DNA from: Candidatus Aerophobota bacterium
GTDB taxonomy: Bacteria; Aerophobota; Aerophobia; Aerophobales; B3-G15
NCBI GenBank assembly: GCA_003648845.1
Contig: QMQA01000067.1
Coordinates: 1 to 6,695 of the forward strand
Reading direction: 5' to 3'
Length of the DNA: 6,695 nt
Shown here: positions 1-5,016 of the stretch, one piece after another
How positions within the stretch are numbered: the stretch's first letter is position 1
Layout: every line of letters starts with the position of its first letter
Made by a program: the position numbers and the translations under genes
Notes under the pieces: generated by a model
What the model was told of the DNA's origin: nothing
The model's input: the letters and a program-made list of their open reading frames with translations, nothing else
Database searches by the model: none

Positions 1-314
1 GAGTTATAATTGGAAGATGCAAGGAGGAAAATATTAAAATCGAACAACTTTCAACACCCGGTGACATTATTCTCAGAGTGAAAAAATATAAAGGTCCTAT
101 AACTCTTTTCCGGGGAAATTTTGCACTGGAGCTTTTTCATAGAGCAGCTTCTTTCACTGCGAGATATAGCGATGCTCCCGAAGATAAGGAAGTGGAAGTG
201 GAATACTGGCAGGTTCCAGAAGGTGAGATTAAAAAAATAAAGGTTAAAGCTGCCGGTGTTGAAGATATAGAAAAATCAAGAATTGAGGATGCCCATGAAG
301 CTTTTTGCCTTTGA
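1..314 (+). CDS. C-terminal part of a protein with an NFACT-R-like RNA-binding domain (5' truncated)
   Basis: The frame is open from base 3 to the TGA at 312-314, so this is the last ~103 residues of a gene starting outside the window; a GTG at 78 is internal, not a likely start. Visible segments are VIIGRCKEEN, then STPGDIILRVKKYKGPITLF, then a helical RAASFTARYSDA stretch and a basic VEYWQVPEGEIKKIKVK strand. From memory this pattern (I-I-G-R-x-K-E-E-N, G-D, G-P, L-x-R-G, A-x-x-x-A-R-Y-S) resembles the NFACT-R/DUF814-type RNA-binding domain found at the C-terminus of some MnmA/ThiI-like predicted tRNA-thiolation ATPases. No catalytic domain is in the window, so the whole-protein function is inference. 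The stop overlaps the start of the HAD gene by 20 nt, implying co-transcription and probable translational coupling. Confidence 0.5.
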   Translation, partial: VIIGRCKEENIKIEQLSTPGDIILRVKKYKGPITLFRGNFALELFHRAASFTARYSDAPEDKEVEVEYWQVPEGEIKKIKVKAAGVEDIEKSRIEDAHEAFCL

Positions 315-1080
315 TCTGGATGGAGTGATATACATAGGAAACACACTGTTGCCGGGAGTTAAGGAAACTCTGGAGAAGCTGGAGCAAAGAGGGGAGAAAA
401 TCTGTTTTTTAAGTAATAACTCTACTCTGAGCAGAAAAGGCTACCGGAAAAAGCTGGGGAGGTTGGGATTAAATATAAAAGAAGAGCAGCTTTTTACCTC
501 CTCTTACCTTTGTGCACTTTATCTGAAAAATTGCAGAAAAATAACCCCTGATGAAAAGGTAATGGTTATTGGAGAAAAGGGCATATTTGAGGAATTGAAA
601 AGAGCAAAAATAGGTATATCCCGAAATCCAGAAAAGGTCAGGTACGTCGTGGTAGGAATGGATAGAAAACTTAACTTTCGTAAACTGTCCCTGGCCTACC
701 AGGCGATATTAAAAGGAGCCGAATTTATCGCCACAAACATCGATGTCACCTATCCACTTGAGAAAAAAACTATACCTGCATCAGGAGCCATCGTAAAGGC
801 CCTTGAGGTCTCTACAAAAAAATCCCCCATTACCCTGGGCAAGCCCCGGACTTTTGGGATGAAAACAGTTCTCCGGTCTACAGGTTTTTCTCCTTCCCAG
901 GTTATACTGGTGGGAGACAGGCTGGAAACAGATATTGCACTTGGTAACAAAATGGGAATCACAACGGTTCTGGTCCTCTCCGGCATAAGCTCCAGCCAGG
1001 AGGTAGAAAAAGCCCCTCCTTCTCTGCGGCCCCGCTATGTAATATCCTCTCTTCCCGAACTTCTCTCTCTCAAATTTTAA
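295..1080 (+). CDS. HAD-superfamily IIA hydrolase, NagD/p-nitrophenylphosphatase-like
   Basis: A 261-residue protein with all four HAD motifs. Motif I is DLDG (nucleophile D7, acid/base D9), motif II is S40 in LSNNS, motif III is K183 in GKPRTFG, and motif IV is GDRLETD (D208, D213). The insert between motifs II and III (about residues 60-180), including the VVVGMDRKLNF segment, is the C2 cap typical of HAD-IIA enzymes such as NagD, 4-nitrophenylphosphatase and phosphoglycolate phosphatase. It should be a cytosolic Mg2+-dependent phosphomonoesterase; the substrate cannot be read from sequence and may be a damaged or side-product metabolite. I chose ATG 295 because GAGG lies 6 nt upstream and MKLFAFDLDG is the usual family start; TTG 283 and ATG 289 are in frame but poorer. 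The gene overlaps its upstream neighbour by 20 nt and is convergent with the minus cluster. Confidence 0.95.
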   Translation: MKLFAFDLDGVIYIGNTLLPGVKETLEKLEQRGEKICFLSNNSTLSRKGYRKKLGRLGLNIKEEQLFTSSYLCALYLKNCRKITPDEKVMVIGEKGIFEELKRAKIGISRNPEKVRYVVVGMDRKLNFRKLSLAYQAILKGAEFIATNIDVTYPLEKKTIPASGAIVKALEVSTKKSPITLGKPRTFGMKTVLRSTGFSPSQVILVGDRLETDIALGNKMGITTVLVLSGISSSQEVEKAPPSLRPRYVISSLPELLSLKF

Positions 1081-1093
1081 GACTTTCTTAAAA
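1075..1093. terminator. weak AT-rich hairpin in the convergent gap
   Basis: TTTTAAGA and TCTTAAAA form a perfect 8-bp stem with a 3-nt loop over the HAD stop codon, in the 19-bp gap between convergent genes. Its position would suit a bidirectional terminator. However, the stem has only one G-C pair and neither strand shows a proper U-tract, so the call is weak. Confidence 0.25.
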
Positions 1094-1099
1094 ATTATG

Positions 1100-1291
1100 C
1101 TATCTTTTGCTCTCCTCAAGCGGCTTAAGAAACTCCTCTGGAGAAAGCCAGGGAGCAATTTTTCTGACCTTCTCCATGATTTTTTTCTTTTCCTCATCGG
1201 AGCCAGCAAGGCTATACTTAGCTCTTAACTTGCGAAGTTTTTCTTTGCGTTTTCGATGTTTTACGAGCTGACTTTGCCTGTGTCTTTTCAT
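1100..1291 (-). CDS. small, highly basic conserved-looking hypothetical protein (63 aa)
   Basis: The 63-residue product starts MKRHRQSQLVKHRKRKEKLR and ends in APWLSPEEFLKPLEESKR. About a third of its residues are Lys or Arg. It appears to be one or two long charged helices (roughly residues 1-30 and 36-50), with a conserved-looking K-[VI]-R-K-I-A-P-W turn. It has no membrane segment, cysteine pair or recognisable catalytic motif. I selected ATG 1291 because AAGGTGA lies 7 nt upstream on the minus strand; a longer reading to 1366 would run into the acyP coding region. It is the last gene of the HIT-nadE-acyP cluster, 22 bp after acyP. Composition suggests nucleic-acid or ribosome binding, but that is inference. 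It resembles short DUF6800-type proteins from memory only, and I do not assign a function. Confidence 0.75.
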   Translation of the reverse strand: MKRHRQSQLVKHRKRKEKLRKLRAKYSLAGSDEEKKKIMEKVRKIAPWLSPEEFLKPLEESKR

Positions 1292-1313
1292 CTCCAACTC
1301 ACCTTGAACCAAT

Positions 1314-1592
1314 TTAATATCTAATGCTAAAATCATCAAATTCTTCCTTAAAATCTTGCCTCTCAACCTTTACGCCCGTTACCACAGCTCCAGGTGGCCC
1401 CTTATGACACCAGCTTATCATCCGGTTTACCGCATCTTCTTCTCCTTCGACAACCATTTCTACCTTACCGTCCCACCTGTTTCTAACCCACCCTTTAACT
1501 TTCAGGGACCTTGCTACATCTCGGGCTGTTGCCCGAAAAAATACTCCCTGCACCCTTCCTTCTACCAGAATATAAACCCTTTTTTTGCCCAT
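1314..1592 (-). CDS. acyP: acylphosphatase
   Basis: A 92-residue protein matching the usual acylphosphatase length. It carries the signature GRVQGVFFR with catalytic R20, and GWVRNRWDGKVE with catalytic N38, followed by VVEGEEDAV and a GPPGAVVTGV segment. It ends in the F-x-I-R-Y typical of the family's last strand. It hydrolyses carboxyl-phosphate bonds of small acyl phosphates such as carbamoyl or 1,3-bisphosphoglycerate in the cytosol. ATG 1592 lies 4 nt after the nadE stop (1597). An in-frame TTG at 1607 would overlap nadE. Neither start has a visible Shine-Dalgarno, so translation probably depends on ribosomes finishing nadE. It is third in the minus-strand cluster. Confidence 0.96.
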   Translation of the reverse strand: MGKKRVYILVEGRVQGVFFRATARDVARSLKVKGWVRNRWDGKVEMVVEGEEDAVNRMISWCHKGPPGAVVTGVKVERQDFKEEFDDFSIRY

Positions 1593-1596
1593 TTTG

Positions 1597-2331
1597 TCAT
1601 TGGTCAAAACTAAACAAAGGAGGAGATTCTCTTTTATGCAGGGAATTCTGGATGAGAGCTTTAACTTTTCTTAGCTTATCCTCCGCCACAGGCTCCTTTA
1701 TTTTTCCCTCTACAACCCGGATGATTTGATCAAGCTCCCTGTATGTTATTCCTATCTCTTTTTCATCAGTCTGTCCGGGCCACAGGCCTCCAGTGGGAAC
1801 TCTATCTATTATGGCCTGGGGGACTCCCAGATACTTTGCCAGCTTTACAACATCTGTTTTTAATATACCTCCTAAGGGAAAAATATCCGCGCCTCCATCT
1901 CCATATTTGGTAAAATAACCCACGGTTATCTCGCTCTTGTTCCCGGTCCCCACCACAAGGTAGTTCAGATTATTGGCAAAATAATAAAGGGTGATCATTC
2001 TTATCCTGGGTTTTAAATTAGCCCGGGCTATTTTACCTCCGGGAGGTAAAATTTTTATAAACTTATCGAAAACCTCGTCTAAGCAGATTATCTCAAATTT
2101 GATATTAAATTTTTCAGCAACCTGCCTGGCATATCTCTCATCCTGAGGACTGCTGTAACAGGGCATTACAATTGCAAGAAGATTATTTCCCAGGGCTCTT
2201 TTGCAAAGAACGGCAACCACTGCTGAGTCCAATCCCCCGCTTAAGCCCACCACACCTCCTTTTGCCCCTGCTTGCTCAATTTTCTCCTTTATCCAGACTG
2301 AGATCTTATCACAAAGCTCAGCGGGTGACAT
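1597..2331 (-). CDS. nadE: NH3-dependent NAD+ synthetase
   Basis: The 244-residue protein carries the N-type ATP-pyrophosphatase P-loop SGGLDS (31-36), GTGNKSE (128-134) and GDGGADIFPLGG (144-155), followed by the K-T-D motif and GLWPGQTDE (182-190). These are the ATP, deamido-NAD and metal-binding elements of NadE. It adenylates and amidates nicotinic acid adenine dinucleotide to NAD+, the last step of NAD synthesis. There is no N-terminal glutamine-hydrolysing (nitrilase) domain, and the length fits the ammonia-using form. The ATG at 2331 is preceded by a weak AGGGA about 8 nt upstream. It lies 25 bp after the HIT gene and directly before acyP, consistent with one transcript. Confidence 0.97.
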   Translation of the reverse strand: MSPAELCDKISVWIKEKIEQAGAKGGVVGLSGGLDSAVVAVLCKRALGNNLLAIVMPCYSSPQDERYARQVAEKFNIKFEIICLDEVFDKFIKILPPGGKIARANLKPRIRMITLYYFANNLNYLVVGTGNKSEITVGYFTKYGDGGADIFPLGGILKTDVVKLAKYLGVPQAIIDRVPTGGLWPGQTDEKEIGITYRELDQIIRVVEGKIKEPVAEDKLRKVKALIQNSLHKRESPPLFSFDQ

Positions 2332-2356
2332 TCAGGCTTTCCCTTTTATTTTTTAT

Positions 2357-2830
2357 TTATAATTTTTGCTTTAATTTTCTGTAGCTCTCATCCAGAGCTT
2401 CTGGAATTACCTTTGTATCTGATAAAAGTGGCATAAAATTGTAATCCCCCACCCAGCGAGGAACAATATGAAAATGCAGATGGCCTTCAATTCCTGCTCC
2501 CGCTGCTTTCCCCAGGTTTACTCCTATGTTAAAACCTTCCGGTTGCATAACTTCTTTAAGCAATCTGATCATTCTGCTGGTAAGCTGCATTATCTCTATT
2601 TGCTCTTCACTGTTTAACTTCTCTAAGGAAGATATATGACGATAAGGTGCTATCATAAGGTGTCCATTGTTATAGGGAAAGGCATTAAGTATCACAAACG
2701 AGGTTTTTCCCCTTAAGAGGATATAATTTTCCTCATCCTTTTTTTCCCGGGCCTTGTTGCAGAAAATACATCCCTCTTTCTTATTCTCTTTTATATACTT
2801 CAATCGCCAGGGAGCCCATAATCTGTGCAT
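2357..2830 (-). CDS. HIT-family nucleotide hydrolase/phosphorylase (Ap4A-type)
   Basis: A 157-residue protein beginning MHRLWAPWRLKYI and then CIFC (21-24), the start seen in the bacterial FHIT/Ap4A-phosphorylase-like HIT group. Further landmarks are FPYNNGHLMIAPYRH (51-65), NIGVNLGKAAGAGIEGH and the histidine triad HLHFH (H117, H119, H121). H119 is expected to be the nucleophile that forms a nucleotidyl intermediate. C21, C24 and H65 may bind zinc. The likely substrates are dinucleoside polyphosphates or adenylated compounds; the exact one is not visible. CAGGAG lies 5 nt upstream of ATG 2830, a good ribosome-binding site. It is the first gene of the four-gene minus cluster, and its promoter is shared back-to-back with that of dnaA. 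Confidence 0.95.
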   Translation of the reverse strand: MHRLWAPWRLKYIKENKKEGCIFCNKAREKKDEENYILLRGKTSFVILNAFPYNNGHLMIAPYRHISSLEKLNSEEQIEIMQLTSRMIRLLKEVMQPEGFNIGVNLGKAAGAGIEGHLHFHIVPRWVGDYNFMPLLSDTKVIPEALDESYRKLKQKL

Positions 2831-2859
2831 TTGTACTCCTGAGGTTTGGTTTTTCCTTT

Positions 2860-2888
2860 ATATTAATAAACCCAGCCCCTTTTGTCAA
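2860..2888 (-). promoter_or_regulatory. predicted sigma70-type promoter of the HIT-nadE-acyP cluster
   Basis: On the minus strand TTGACA (2888-2883) is followed after 17 nt by TAATAT (2865-2860), matching TATAAT at 4 of 6 positions. Transcription would start near 2853, giving a leader of roughly 20 nt that contains the CAGGAG ribosome-binding site of the HIT gene. Confidence 0.55.
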
Positions 2889-2890
2889 TC

Positions 2891-2918
2891 TTGACAGAGA
2901 GAAGGGAGCTTGTAAAAT
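2891..2918 (+). promoter_or_regulatory. predicted sigma70-type promoter of dnaA
   Basis: A perfect TTGACA (2891-2896) is followed after 16 nt by TAAAAT (2913-2918), matching TATAAT at 5 of 6. Transcription would start near 2925, leaving a leader of almost 190 nt that carries all the predicted DnaA boxes upstream of dnaA. The first box, TGTAGATAA, overlaps the expected start point, which suits autorepression by DnaA. Confidence 0.6.
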
Positions 2919-3084
2919 GTAGATAAGCTGGGTTTCTTGTTTTTGTGTATATATCCTGTTGATAACTCCCAGAAACATTCTTATCCCTGGCAAAGATAAA
3001 AAAGTAGGAGAAATAGATTTTTCTCTTTTTCCCTTTTTATAACTCTTCAAAGTTATCCACAGCTGTGGATAATCCTGTGATTAA
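2918..3084 (+). promoter_or_regulatory. DnaA-box cluster upstream of dnaA (putative oriC / autoregulatory region)
   Basis: Compared with the consensus TTATNCACA (reverse TGTGNATAA), I see TGTAGATAA at 2918-2926, TGTGTATAT at 2944-2952 and TGTTGATAA at 2957-2965, each one mismatch. Two perfect boxes follow at 3053-3061 and 3064-3072, then a two-mismatch TGTGATTAA at 3076-3084. TTATCCCTG at 2981-2989 is a weaker candidate. A T-rich stretch (3017-3047) lies beside the perfect pair and could be the unwinding element. The strand switch between the HIT gene and dnaA also fits an origin. Whether replication really starts here cannot be shown from this window. Confidence 0.6.
3053..3072. promoter_or_regulatory. 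inverted pair of consensus DnaA boxes
   Basis: TTATCCACAGCTGTGGATAA is a perfect 20-bp palindrome made of two consensus 9-mers facing each other across a 2-bp GC spacer. It lies 40 bp before the dnaA start codon, so it is well placed for DnaA to repress its own gene or to nucleate an initiation complex. Confidence 0.85.
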
Positions 3085-3112
3085 CTACCAGTAAGGAATA
3101 AGAAAAACCAAA

Positions 3113-4450
3113 ATGGAAAGAGAAGGAAACCGCTTATGGGAAAAGGTTTTAGAGGAGGCAAGGCAAAAAATCGACCCTGCAAGTCTAAATTTGTGGATCA
3201 GACCCCTTCAGTTTAATTCTTTTTCCTCCAACAGGTTGGTTATAAAAGCTCCCAACCAATTTATAAGACAGAGAGTAAAAGAAAAATATCTTCCTTTGCT
3301 TCAGTTAATTTTAAATGAGCTTTTAATGCAGGAGGATGTAAAAATAGATTTAGACATTGCCGAGGAAAGAAGTAGTTATACAGAAAAAAGAGAATATACC
3401 CCTCCCCACATCTCCAATTCATATTATTTGCGCCTTAATCCTCGTTATAACTTTGATACATTTGTGGTAGGGAACAATAACAGGTTAGCCCATGCTGCTG
3501 CTCTTGCTGTAGCTCAATCTCCTTCTGCTACTTACAATCCTCTTTTTATCTACGGTGATGTGGGATTAGGGAAAACCCATCTGCTTCAGGCTATTGCTCA
3601 TTTTATTTTAAAAAACAGACCCAACGTTAGCTTTAACTATCTTTCATCTGAGCAGTTTACAAATGAACTTATCAATGCTATAAGGGATGATAAAACCGTT
3701 GAGTTTAGAAGGAAACACAGGAGTGCGGATGTTTTGCTTGTTGATGATATACACTTTCTGGCTGGCAAGGAAAGAACTCAGGAAGAATTTTTCCACACCT
3801 TTAATGCTCTTTATGAGGCTCATAAACAGATAGTCCTATCCAGTGATAGACCTCCCGGGGAAATTCCTACTCTGGAGAAAAGATTAAGATCCAGGTTTGA
3901 ATGGGGTTTAATTACCGATATTCAACCTCCCGATCTTGAGACAAGAGTTGCCATTTTAAAGAAAAAAGCCGAAATGGAAAGGATTGTTTTAAGTGATGAA
4001 GTGGCAAATTTTATAGCTGAGAGGGTAAAGACTAATATCAGGAGACTGGAAGGTTGTCTTATGAGGTTGATTGCTTATTCTTCTTTGTATGATATAGATA
4101 TTAATAATATTGACTGCGCCAGAGATGTACTTAAAGACATCATTTCACCCAAGGAGTCCAAGCTAATTACCCCGGAGATAATCCAGCAGAATGTGGCAAA
4201 GTACTACAGGATAAAAGAAGGTCAATTAAAAGGAAAAAAAAGGGTAAAATCTATAGCTTTGCCCCGCCAGGTAGCCATGTATCTCTGTAGAGAGCTAACA
4301 GATTGCTCTTTTCCTGAAATTGGGGAAAAATTTGGAGGTAAAGATCACACTACAGTTATGCATGCCTGGCGAAAGATAAAAGAACAGAGAAAAAAAGATA
4401 AAAATCTCAACAGAGATATAGAAGAGATTATCCAGAGGATAACATCTTAA
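3113..4450 (+). CDS. dnaA: chromosomal replication initiator protein DnaA
   Basis: A 445-residue, full-length DnaA. Domain I is about residues 1-80 (LWEKVLEEARQKIDPASLNL start); the domain II linker is very short, about 80-108. Domain III (AAA+) begins at NFDTFVVG (113-120). It has Walker A GDVGLGKT (148-155), Walker B LLVDDIHF (208-215), sensor I VLSSDRPP (241-248), the box VII arginine-finger segment LEKRLRSRFEWG (254-265), and sensor II NIRRLEG (308-314). Domain IV ends in the box-binding signature GGKDHTTVMHAWRKI. Its role is ATP-dependent opening of oriC and transcriptional control at DnaA boxes. An in-frame TAA at 3092 excludes a longer start. The nearest Shine-Dalgarno-like AAGGA is 15 nt before the ATG, unusually far, so initiation may be weak. 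Unusually, trxA rather than dnaN follows. Confidence 0.99.
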   Translation: MEREGNRLWEKVLEEARQKIDPASLNLWIRPLQFNSFSSNRLVIKAPNQFIRQRVKEKYLPLLQLILNELLMQEDVKIDLDIAEERSSYTEKREYTPPHISNSYYLRLNPRYNFDTFVVGNNNRLAHAAALAVAQSPSATYNPLFIYGDVGLGKTHLLQAIAHFILKNRPNVSFNYLSSEQFTNELINAIRDDKTVEFRRKHRSADVLLVDDIHFLAGKERTQEEFFHTFNALYEAHKQIVLSSDRPPGEIPTLEKRLRSRFEWGLITDIQPPDLETRVAILKKKAEMERIVLSDEVANFIAERVKTNIRRLEGCLMRLIAYSSLYDIDINNIDCARDVLKDIISPKESKLITPEIIQQNVAKYYRIKEGQLKGKKRVKSIALPRQVAMYLCRELTDCSFPEIGEKFGGKDHTTVMHAWRKIKEQRKKDKNLNRDIEEIIQRITS

Positions 4451-4459
4451 AAAGATGTT
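4441..4459 (+). repeat. short hairpin over the dnaA stop codon
   Basis: AACATCTT and AAGATGTT form a perfect 8-bp stem with an AAA loop spanning the TAA at 4448-4450. No U-tract follows, so it is not a convincing terminator. It may protect the 3' end of the message or be incidental. Confidence 0.4.
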
Positions 4460-4487
4460 GACAAAGGTGGATTTCTGTGTATATAAA
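4458..4487 (+). promoter_or_regulatory. predicted sigma70-type promoter of trxA and the activator gene
   Basis: A perfect TTGACA (4458-4463) is followed after 18 nt by TATAAA (4482-4487); TATATA two bases earlier would give a 16-nt spacer. The -35 starts 8 nt after the dnaA stop. A DnaA-box-like TGTGTATAT (4476-4484, one mismatch) overlaps the -10, so DnaA could influence this promoter. Transcription would start near 4494, giving a leader of about 155 nt. Confidence 0.6.
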
Positions 4488-4504
4488 TCTACCTGAACCA
4501 GAAA

Positions 4505-4534
4505 AAAGTGGAAAACCGAAAAGTTTTCCACTTT
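4505..4534. terminator. 12-bp-stem hairpin in the trxA leader; possible terminator or attenuator
   Basis: AAAGTGGAAAAC (4505-4516) pairs perfectly with GTTTTCCACTTT (4523-4534) around a 6-nt CGAAAA loop. On the plus strand the stem ends in CTTT followed by AATTTA, a poor U-tract. On the minus strand it ends in a run of six T, which is better, but no minus-strand gene reads into it. It could stop dnaA transcripts. If the promoter just upstream is real, it would instead sit at the 5' end of the trxA message and act as an attenuator or stabiliser. Confidence 0.5.
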
Positions 4535-4542
4535 AATTTATC

Positions 4543-4556
4543 TCTTGAATTCAAGA
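4543..4556. repeat. 14-bp perfect palindrome in the dnaA-trxA intergenic region
   Basis: TCTTGAATTCAAGA is a perfect palindrome just after the leader hairpin. It could be a dimeric regulator site; nothing identifies a specific regulator. Confidence 0.35.
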
Positions 4557-4576
4557 AGGATACCCTATTTTAAACC

Positions 4577-4597
4577 TTATCCAGATTAATCACAGGA
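4577..4597. promoter_or_regulatory. DnaA-box-like pair between dnaA and trxA
   Basis: TTATCCAGA (4577-4585) is one mismatch from TTATCCACA. It is immediately followed by TTAATCACA (4586-4594, two mismatches). The second site extends to TTAATCACAGGA, the exact reverse complement of 3073-3084 upstream of dnaA, which raises the chance that it is functional. Confidence 0.45.
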
Positions 4598-4650
4598 CAG
4601 TAATTCTACTGCTGAAAAACTAATAGATAAAAAGAGAGTAGGAGGACAAG

Positions 4651-4974
4651 ATGGGTGAGGTGAAAGAGATAAAAGCAGATGAGTTTGAAAAAGAAGTCCT
4701 TAAATCTAAAAAACCAGCCCTGATAGATTTCTGGGCAGAATGGTGCATCCCCTGTAAAAAAATGGAACCGGTAATGGACCAGCTAAGTGAGGAGTTTAAA
4801 AACCATATTAATTTTTTTAGATTAAATGTAGATGAAAATCCTTCCATTGCGGCTGAATACAGTGTAAGGGGAATTCCTACCCTTTTTCTTTTTAAAAACG
4901 GAGAGGTGGTGGAAAGAGTTGTAGGTGTTATCGGTAAAAAAGAGCTGGTAAAGAAACTGAGAAAACTTTTATAG
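4651..4974 (+). CDS. trxA: thioredoxin
   Basis: A 107-residue single-domain thioredoxin of normal length without a signal peptide, so cytosolic. The active site is WAEWCIPCKK with C32 and C35; the usual Gly between Trp-Cys and Pro-Cys is replaced by Ile (WCIPC). The cis-proline loop GIPT (74-77) and the FKNGEVVERVVG edge strand are present. It reduces protein disulfides using electrons from a thioredoxin reductase that is not in the window. A strong GGAGG lies 5 nt before ATG 4651. The next gene follows with little or no gap, so it probably forms an operon with the [2Fe-2S]/ASKHA protein. The Ile substitution should shift redox potential or partner choice, but the direction cannot be predicted here. 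Confidence 0.96.
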   Translation: MGEVKEIKADEFEKEVLKSKKPALIDFWAEWCIPCKKMEPVMDQLSEEFKNHINFFRLNVDENPSIAAEYSVRGIPTLFLFKNGEVVERVVGVIGKKELVKKLRKLL

Positions 4975-4977
4975 ATG

Positions 4978-5007
4978 AATTTAGATAAAAAAAATTTAGA
5001 TAAAAAA
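4978..5007 (+). repeat. 15-bp tandem duplication at the start of the activator gene
   Basis: The unit AATTTAGATAAAAAA occurs twice in direct succession with a period of 15 bp. It begins right after an ATG (4975) that follows the trxA TAG directly. In that frame it encodes NLDKK twice, so the duplication keeps frame with the activator gene. Confidence 0.85.
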
Positions 5008-5016
5008 AAGGATAAA

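Noticed and set aside
283..294. TTG start giving the HAD protein four extra residues
   Set aside because: ATG 295 has GAGG at the right distance and gives the normal MKLFAFDLDG start.
781..1209. 142-codon minus-strand open frame across the HAD 3' end and the small basic gene
   Set aside because: It overlaps two better-supported genes and its product is an unstructured Arg/Gly-rich string typical of a shadow frame.
1356..1613. 85-codon plus-strand open frame opposite acyP
   Set aside because: It is antisense to an acylphosphatase with intact catalytic residues, and no ribosome-binding site or domain was seen.
1615..1627. CCTCC-rich (anti-Shine-Dalgarno-like) stretch near the nadE 3' end on the minus strand
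   Set aside because: It is explained by the Ser-Pro-Pro-Leu codons of NadE and there is no nearby GGAGG for it to mask.
2781..3050. 89-codon minus-strand open frame covering the dnaA upstream region
   Set aside because: It covers the promoters and DnaA boxes and overlaps the HIT gene start in another frame; the translation shows no motif.
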